Assembly: GCA_023390215.1 (NCBI GenBank)
Contig: JAEWDG010000336.1
Coordinates: 1-10,225 of the forward strand
Reading direction: 5' to 3'
From: Bacteroidota bacterium
GTDB lineage: Bacteria; Bacteroidota; Bacteroidia; Chitinophagales; Chitinophagaceae
Length of the DNA stretch: 10,225 nucleotides
Part shown: one piece after another, positions 6,015 through 10,225 of the stretch
How positions within the stretch are numbered: the stretch's first letter is position 1
Layout of the letters: every line of letters begins with the position of its first letter
Position numbers and translations under genes: made by a program
Notes under the pieces: generated by a model
Seen by the model: the letters and a program-made list of their open reading frames with translations, nothing else
What the model was told of the DNA's origin: nothing
Databases searched by the model: none

Positions 6015-6488
6015 ATGGCAGAAACAAATTATGTAACGCAGGAAACTTTTGAAAAAATGCAGGAAGAGTTGCATCAGCTAAAAACCGTTGACCGGTATGC
6101 GGCCAGCAGGGCTATTGCGGAAGCCAGGGAAAAAGGCGATCTGAAAGAAAATGCGGAATACGACGCTGCCAAAGAGGCACAAGGCATTTTAGAAGCCAAG
6201 ATCAAATACCTGGAAGGGGTTATGGCTACCGCAAGGATCCTCGACGAAAGCAATATCGATACAAGCCGTGTAAGTATCTTAACAAAGGTGACCCTTACAA
6301 ATCAGGCGACGAAAAAGACGGTTACTTATAAAATTGTTTCTGAAAAAGAGGCAGACCTGAAATCGGGAAAGATATCTGTGACCTCTCCGATCGGTAGCGG
6401 CATACTGGGCCGTGAAATCGGAGATGTAGTAGAAGTTTCTGTACCTGCGGGTAAAATCAAATTAAGCATCGATAAGATAGAGATCTGA
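6015..6488 (+). CDS. greA: Transcription elongation factor GreA
   Basis: GreA enters the RNA polymerase secondary channel and stimulates cleavage of backtracked transcripts. The 157-residue protein has the usual two parts: an N-terminal antiparallel coiled coil (about 1-78) and a C-terminal FKBP-like domain (about 85-157). The loop at the coiled-coil tip reads GDLKENAEYDAAKE at 41-54, with the acidic residues D42 and E45 that place the catalytic magnesium, as D41 and E44 do in E. coli. The C-terminal part has SPIGSGILGREIGDVVEV at 124-141, a family signature. The start ATG lies 30 bases after a T-tract hairpin that follows a strong promoter. The stop is followed after one base by the HIT-family gene, so the two form an operon. 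Function is assigned from clear, full-length family similarity. Confidence 0.96.
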   Translation: MAETNYVTQETFEKMQEELHQLKTVDRYAASRAIAEAREKGDLKENAEYDAAKEAQGILEAKIKYLEGVMATARILDESNIDTSRVSILTKVTLTNQATKKTVTYKIVSEKEADLKSGKISVTSPIGSGILGREIGDVVEVSVPAGKIKLSIDKIEI

Positions 6489-6489
6489 T

Positions 6490-6879
6490 ATGTCGATATT
6501 TACAAAAATCATTCGCGGAGAAATTCCTTCTTATAAGATTACAGAGAACGGGAAATTTTTTGCTTTTCTCGATATCTACCCTTTGGTGAAGGGTCATGTG
6601 CTGGTTATACCCAAAACCGAAGTCGATAAATTGTTTGACCTGGAAGAAACATATTTATCTGAAATGCTGTTATTTGCCCGGCCTATCGCAAGATCAATAG
6701 AAAAAAGTTTTGATTGCAGGCGCTGCGGGGTGAGTGTGATCGGGCTAGAGGTTCCGCACGCACATATGCACCTTGTACCGATCAATTCCGCCGATGATCT
6801 GAATTTTACAAGGCCAAAAAAATCTTTTTCTGAACAGGAAATGAAGGAGGCGCAGGAAAAAATAATCTCGAATCTTTAG
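6490..6879 (+). CDS. HIT-family (histidine triad) nucleotide-binding protein
   Basis: HIT proteins of the HINT branch hydrolyse AMP-linked compounds such as adenosine phosphoramidates in the cytoplasm. The 129-residue protein carries the family start IFTKIIRGEIPSYKI at 3-17, then FLDIYPLVKGHVLVIPK at 26-42. The histidine triad PHAHMHLVPI lies at 89-98 (H90, H92, H94), with H92 expected to be the nucleophile. The zinc-binding CxxC of some HINT proteins at the N-terminus is absent. The ATG is one base after the greA stop, which implies co-transcription and coupling. The TAG overlaps the stop of the convergent response regulator gene by four bases, and no terminator is seen between them. The exact physiological substrate is not predictable. 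Confidence 0.93.
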   Translation: MSIFTKIIRGEIPSYKITENGKFFAFLDIYPLVKGHVLVIPKTEVDKLFDLEETYLSEMLLFARPIARSIEKSFDCRRCGVSVIGLEVPHAHMHLVPINSADDLNFTRPKKSFSEQEMKEAQEKIISNL

Positions 6880-7556
6880 GCATTCAGGCGGAAACCTACA
6901 CCATGTATGGTTTCCAGATTTATCCCGGGATCCGCCCGGAAATGTTTTCTCAACTTTGTGATAAAGACATCCATACTACGTCCCAGAAAATAATCGTCCT
7001 TTCCCCATACATTCAGTAACACTTCTTCACGTTTGAGGATCTTATTGCTGTTGTTCGCCAAAAACTTCAGGAGATCCGCTTCTTTTTGTGTGAGGTTGAT
7101 GATGTCCTCACCATGATACAGTTTTAATTCGCTGTACCTGAACCGCATATTACCTATCGGAATTTCACGCTGGTCATCGCTCTGAAGTTTTTTTGATCGG
7201 CGGAGAAAAACCTCAATACGCATGATCAGTTCCTGCATATTGAAAGGCTTGGTGATATAATCATCTCCTCCAAGTGAAAAACCTTTGAGTCTGTCTTCTT
7301 CCTGTCCTTTGGCAGTCAAAAATAGAATCGGGATAACGTCGCTTGACTGTCTGATTTTTTTTGCAAGAGAGAAACCATCCATCACCGGCATATTTACATC
7401 GAGTATACAGATATCAAAATCTCCTTTTTGGAAGGCCTGCAGGGCCAGCTCGCCGTCTCCGCAGGTTGTAACCTTGTAGCCTGCTTCCTGGAGGTTATCC
7501 TGGATCACGAATGCAAGCGTTTTATCGTCTTCAGCAAGCAGTATGGATGCTTTCAT
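6876..7556 (-). CDS. OmpR-family two-component response regulator (RprY-like)
   Basis: This 226-residue DNA-binding regulator is phosphorylated by its partner kinase. The receiver domain covers about 1-118. It has the acidic pocket ED-D (E9, D10, D11), the phospho-acceptor D53 in ILDVNMPVMDG, T81 in LFLTAKG and K103 in ITKPF. The C-terminal winged helix (about 130-226) carries LTQKEADLLKFL, GRSMDVFITKLRKHF as recognition helix and IHGVGFRL as the wing end, all typical of OmpR/PhoB proteins. The start is an ATG, with only 5 bases between it and the kinase gene's stop, so kinase and regulator form an operon. It resembles Bacteroides RprY, but I do not assign that symbol without a tree. Target genes cannot be seen. 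Confidence 0.93.
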   Translation of the reverse strand: MKASILLAEDDKTLAFVIQDNLQEAGYKVTTCGDGELALQAFQKGDFDICILDVNMPVMDGFSLAKKIRQSSDVIPILFLTAKGQEEDRLKGFSLGGDDYITKPFNMQELIMRIEVFLRRSKKLQSDDQREIPIGNMRFRYSELKLYHGEDIINLTQKEADLLKFLANNSNKILKREEVLLNVWGKDDYFLGRSMDVFITKLRKHFRADPGINLETIHGVGFRLNA

Positions 7557-7561
7557 ATGTA

Positions 7562-8824
7562 TTATGCCCTTGGTATCTTAATGGTGAATGTACTTCCTTT
7601 TCCTGTTTCACTTTTTACGTCTATCCTTCCCCGGTGTGTTTCAATAATGGTCTTTACAAAGTTTAAACCGAGGCCGAATCCTTTTGCAGCGTGCAAATCA
7701 CCTTCTGTCACCCGGTAAAATTTATTAAAGATCTTTCGATGATGTTTTTTGTCGATGCCTGGTCCGTTATCTTTCACATCCACACAAAAATCGTTGTCAC
7801 ATATATAGCTACTGACTACAATTTCCGGTTTTACAGAATATTTAACGGCATTTTCAAGAATGCTGGTAAAAGCCAGCAGGGTATATGACCTGTCGGCAGT
7901 TATCATGCTATCCTTAACCGGTGGTTCAAACCTGATCAATCCTTTTTTCTGTTCCACGATAGGGAAAAGGCTGTCAATGGCTGTTTGCATTAATTCGTTC
8001 GCGTCGAAACTCTCTTTTTCAAGTTTAAGCTTATGGTGGTCGGTATAGGCGATCAAAAGCATCCTGTCCAGTTGTTTCTGCAAATGATCTACCTGCCCTG
8101 AAACAATAGACGCATAATTTGTCAATTTCGCTGGTTTGTCGCTGATATTTGGTTGTTTAAGCACATCAGCAGCGATTTTCATAACGGCTAACGGGGTTTT
8201 AAATTCATGCGTGAAATTGTTGACGAAATTTCTTTGCGTTTCATTTAAGAACTGTTGCCTGTAGAGGTAAAAAACGCTAAAGCTGAAGCCGGTTAAAACG
8301 ATCAGTAAGATACCGGAAGAAATGATCCAGCGCAACATCTGCTGAAGAATATACTGGCTCCGGTGGGGGAAATACAATCCAATATAATCGAAGTTCCGCA
8401 CGTATTGAGGTCTGTTATATTTGTTGGAGCGGCTGTAGGAATCGGGCACATCTATATAAAGCGCCTGAACGTATGATGGTACACCTGGCTTATAGATCAA
8501 CAGTTCACAATCTGTGAGCACGTTAAATTCTGTGAGTTCTTTGCTCAGGAGAGATTTTAATGAGTCAGGATCCGGCGTTCTGTTTACCGGAATAATGTAA
8601 AACTCGGGCTGGGGTAATTTGATATTCTTTTCGAATGTAAAATCATTGGAACCCGCCAGTTCGAACTCGCTGAATATATTTTTTATAACGCGTGTTACCG
8701 AAATATTGAACTGCTTGCGTTCATATTTATAAGTTGTGTTAAGCCAATGTAATTGAATGGCTACAATAATTGAGATAAGGATGGCTGAAAGAATAATAAG
8801 CAGCCTCAGGGTTTTTGATCGCAT
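7562..8824 (-). CDS. Two-component sensor histidine kinase (HAMP-less, RprX-like)
   Basis: This inner-membrane kinase has 420 residues. A first membrane helix lies at about 7-26 and a second at about 162-187. Between them is a periplasmic sensor region of roughly 135 residues with no family that I recognise. No clear HAMP domain separates the second helix from the kinase part. The dimerisation/phosphotransfer helix holds THEFKTP with H206. The ATPase domain has the N box ENAVKYS (N325), the G1 box DNGPGI at 352-357 and the G2 box GFGLGL at 382-387. It should autophosphorylate H206 and pass phosphate to the adjacent regulator. The gene starts 7 bases past the ruvC stop and ends 5 bases before the regulator start, so all three genes look co-transcribed. 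The signal is unknown. It resembles Bacteroides RprX in layout. Confidence 0.92.
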   Translation of the reverse strand: MRSKTLRLLIILSAILISIIVAIQLHWLNTTYKYERKQFNISVTRVIKNIFSEFELAGSNDFTFEKNIKLPQPEFYIIPVNRTPDPDSLKSLLSKELTEFNVLTDCELLIYKPGVPSYVQALYIDVPDSYSRSNKYNRPQYVRNFDYIGLYFPHRSQYILQQMLRWIISSGILLIVLTGFSFSVFYLYRQQFLNETQRNFVNNFTHEFKTPLAVMKIAADVLKQPNISDKPAKLTNYASIVSGQVDHLQKQLDRMLLIAYTDHHKLKLEKESFDANELMQTAIDSLFPIVEQKKGLIRFEPPVKDSMITADRSYTLLAFTSILENAVKYSVKPEIVVSSYICDNDFCVDVKDNGPGIDKKHHRKIFNKFYRVTEGDLHAAKGFGLGLNFVKTIIETHRGRIDVKSETGKGSTFTIKIPRA

Positions 8825-8831
8825 GAGATCT

Positions 8832-9392
8832 TCATTTTACCCGGTTTGGATTTGCACGAATGAATTTTTCCCAACTGCCTCCTTCTGCATTTGACGGTTT
8901 TCCAGGCGCGGTTTGTTGAAAATGATGGCAAACGGCTACGGCCAGGGCATCAGAAGCATCGAAATAAGCAGGCTTTTCGAGCAGATTCAGCATTTTCTGA
9001 AGCATACCCATAACCTGGATCTTATCAGCATTTCCATTTCCGGTGATCGATTGCTTCACTTTGCTGGGCGCATATTCGGCTACGGGGAGGCCTGCCTGGA
9101 TAGCTGCGGCTATAGCTACGCCCTGCGCCCTTCCGAGTTTAAGCATGCTCTGCACATTTTTTCCGAAGAACGGCGCTTCAATAGCGAATTCAGTAGGTTT
9201 AAAACTGCCGATAAGATTATGAATGGTTTCGTGTATCCGTTCCAGTTTCTCATATCCGTCCAGTTTTTGCGAAAAACGGCAAACATCCATTTCCAATAAA
9301 GAAAGCTTTCGACCCTCCACTAACAATATACCATAGCCCATTACGACTGTGCCGGGGTCAATGCCAAGAATGATTTTAGAGGAGGTTTGCAA
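8832..9392 (-). CDS. ruvC: Crossover junction endodeoxyribonuclease RuvC
   Basis: RuvC is the dimeric nuclease that cuts Holliday junctions with RuvAB in recombination repair. The 186-residue protein has the RNase H-like fold with the full catalytic set. D12 is in LGIDPGT, E72 in IEAPFFGKN, and D145 and D148 in FDASDALAVAVCHH, matching E. coli D7, E66, D138 and D141. GRAQGVAIAAA at 88-98 and YAPSKVKQSITGNG at 107-120 are further family segments. The start is a TTG (9390-9392): no ATG lies upstream in frame before a stop, and the first internal ATG at residue 18 would remove catalytic D12. It is the first gene of an operon with the histidine kinase and regulator, and is divergent from the membrane protein gene at 9425. 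The C-terminus carries a basic tail, NPNRVK. Confidence 0.95.
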   Translation of the reverse strand: MQTSSKIILGIDPGTVVMGYGILLVEGRKLSLLEMDVCRFSQKLDGYEKLERIHETIHNLIGSFKPTEFAIEAPFFGKNVQSMLKLGRAQGVAIAAAIQAGLPVAEYAPSKVKQSITGNGNADKIQVMGMLQKMLNLLEKPAYFDASDALAVAVCHHFQQTAPGKPSNAEGGSWEKFIRANPNRVK

Positions 9393-9401
9393 GAGGGGCG
9401 T

Positions 9402-9409
9402 TATTTTTA
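9402..9409 (+). promoter_or_regulatory. Weak -7 candidate for the UPF0104-type gene
   Basis: TATTTTTA matches TAnnTTTG in seven of eight positions and ends 15 bases before the TTG at 9425. No -33 element is visible. Low confidence. Confidence 0.22.
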
Positions 9410-9424
9410 CGAATATTCCGTTGC

Positions 9425-10225
9425 TTGAACAAAAATATTAAATTAATACTCAACTATTTTATCGGGCCTGTGCTGTTTGTGGTGCTCACCTGGAGTTTAT
9501 ACCGGCAGATCATTCACCAGCCCGACCTTGCAACGCGATGGGCCCATATCCGTGAAAGCTGGCATTACCCCTTGTTTTGGTTTGTGGTTGTACTGATGTT
9601 TTTAAACTGGGGGATTGAAGCACGCAAATGGCAGGTATTAATGAAGCCTCTTCAACGCATAAAATTATTGCACGCCATCAAAGCTGTATTTGCCGGGTGC
9701 AGCATTACCATGCTTACACCCAACCGGATCGGTGAATATGGCGGCCGGGTTTTATATATAGATGAACCGCATCGTTTACGCGCGATCTCTCTTACTATCC
9801 TCGGAAGCATGACGCAACTGGCTATTACCATGTTGTTTGGTTCTGCTGCAGTGATCTCCCTTAAGTTCCTTTCGGTGGCTGATGCACAAATGTTATCCTC
9901 TATTTCAGGTTTTATAAACGGGTCTGTTCTGGTGATTTCTGTTGCAGGGGCAATCATCGTTTTATTATTTATTTTTCGCGTCCATTTCCTGGTACTGGCT
10001 GTGTCGAAATTCAAATTTTTGAAAGCCATGTTAAAACATATTGCCGTACTGGATGCATTCTCCGGTAAACAATTGTTAAGAATCCTGTCGCTTTCTGCTA
10101 CCCGTTATCTGGTATTTATCTTGCAATACATTTTACTTCTGCACTTAATGGAAGTCAGAATTCCGCTTAACCTGCTTTTTCTCCTGTTGTCATTGTTTTA
10201 CATGATCATGGTGATCGCACCAACC
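9425..10225 (+). CDS. LPG-synthase transmembrane domain / UPF0104 family membrane protein (3' end outside window)
   Basis: This open frame runs without a stop from 9425 to the window end, giving 267 residues. It is rich in hydrophobic helices at about 7-27, 46-64, 122-147, 163-190, 219-243 and 246-264. TPNRIGEYGGR at 98-108 matches the conserved (G/N)R-x-GE loop of the lysylphosphatidylglycerol synthase transmembrane (UPF0104) family, whose members act as flippases or unassigned inner-membrane proteins. No aminoacyl-transferase domain is visible, though the end is missing. The best start is TTG at 9425, giving MNKNIKLILNYF; no ATG occurs in frame between a TGA at 9371 and this point. It is divergent from ruvC with 32 bases between start codons. 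Family call is moderate to good; real function is unknown. Confidence 0.82.
   Translation, partial: MNKNIKLILNYFIGPVLFVVLTWSLYRQIIHQPDLATRWAHIRESWHYPLFWFVVVLMFLNWGIEARKWQVLMKPLQRIKLLHAIKAVFAGCSITMLTPNRIGEYGGRVLYIDEPHRLRAISLTILGSMTQLAITMLFGSAAVISLKFLSVADAQMLSSISGFINGSVLVISVAGAIIVLLFIFRVHFLVLAVSKFKFLKAMLKHIAVLDAFSGKQLLRILSLSATRYLVFILQYILLLHLMEVRIPLNLLFLLLSLFYMIMVIAPT
9430..9437 (-). promoter_or_regulatory. Promoter -7 box for the ruvC-kinase-regulator operon
   Basis: On the minus strand this reads TATTTTTG, a full -7 match, 37 bases upstream of the ruvC TTG. It lies inside the first codons of the divergent membrane-protein gene. A TTG occurs only 13 bases further upstream, too close for a standard -33, so the call rests on the -7 box alone. 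Confidence 0.4.

Noticed and set aside
6844..6850. AAGGAGG inside the HIT gene as a start signal for another gene
   Set aside because: No start codon with a meaningful frame follows before the end of the HIT gene.
8913..9299. 128-residue plus-strand frame over ruvC
   Set aside because: Opposite a clearly real, catalytically complete ruvC, with no recognisable motif and no promoter.
9378..9385. AGAGGAGG as a strong ribosome binding site for the UPF0104-type gene
   Set aside because: It is about 40 bases before the TTG start, too far to act, and is part of the ruvC coding sequence.
9652..10029. 125-residue minus-strand frame
   Set aside because: It lies opposite the membrane-protein gene, whose hydrophobic pattern and TPNRIGE motif show that the plus strand is coding.

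Overview
The window is chromosomal core-genome DNA from a Bacteroidota bacterium, probably family Chitinophagaceae or a close relative. Three things point there: the gene families, for example an OmpR-type two-component pair of the RprXY kind, a short DSM-like TsaB and a Bacteroidota-style HIT protein; several upstream sites that match the Bacteroidota -7 promoter box TAnnTTTG; and the A/T-rich leaders without strong Shine-Dalgarno sites. The family-level placement is inference. I see no transposase, integrase, phage gene, CRISPR array, tRNA or rRNA. Genes are tightly packed and the longest gap between genes is 131 bases.

Layout from left to right. Bases 1-1312 (+) hold the 3' end of nadB (L-aspartate oxidase), overlapping by one base a lipid A type acyltransferase. 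They converge on a minus-strand block at 4542-1317. That block reads, in transcription order, a degenerate 3-hydroxyacyl-CoA-dehydrogenase-like protein, tsaB (tRNA t6A synthesis), a cysteine-free ArsR-type repressor with its own promoter and terminator, and a three-domain metallo-beta-lactamase/rhodanese/rhodanese protein resembling the persulfide dioxygenase-sulfurtransferase CstB. A 61-base divergent region with back-to-back promoters then leads into a plus-strand block at 4604-6879: ridA overlapping a D-2-hydroxyacid dehydrogenase gene, then greA (own promoter plus a hairpin/T-tract leader) and a HIT-family hydrolase. The HIT gene overlaps tail-to-tail with the minus-strand operon ruvC - histidine kinase - response regulator (9392-6876). 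Finally a divergent membrane protein of the LPG-synthase/UPF0104 family starts at 9425 and runs off the right edge.

How the genes work together. The arsR/MBL-rhodanese pair looks like a sulfide or persulfide detoxification unit under local control. RidA and the dehydrogenase form a two-gene unit that plausibly handles reactive enamine/imine and 2-oxoacid by-products. The kinase and regulator are a classic OmpR-type pair that appears co-transcribed with ruvC. The rest is housekeeping: NAD synthesis, lipid A acylation, tRNA modification, transcript cleavage factor and recombination.

Nothing in the window is clearly a new defence or mobile system. The points most worth a second look are the terminator-like hairpin directly behind the greA promoter, the arsR-terminator-dioxygenase arrangement with a repressor that has no cysteine, the NAD-motif-less HAD homologue joined in frame to tsaB through only a TAA, and three probable TTG starts.
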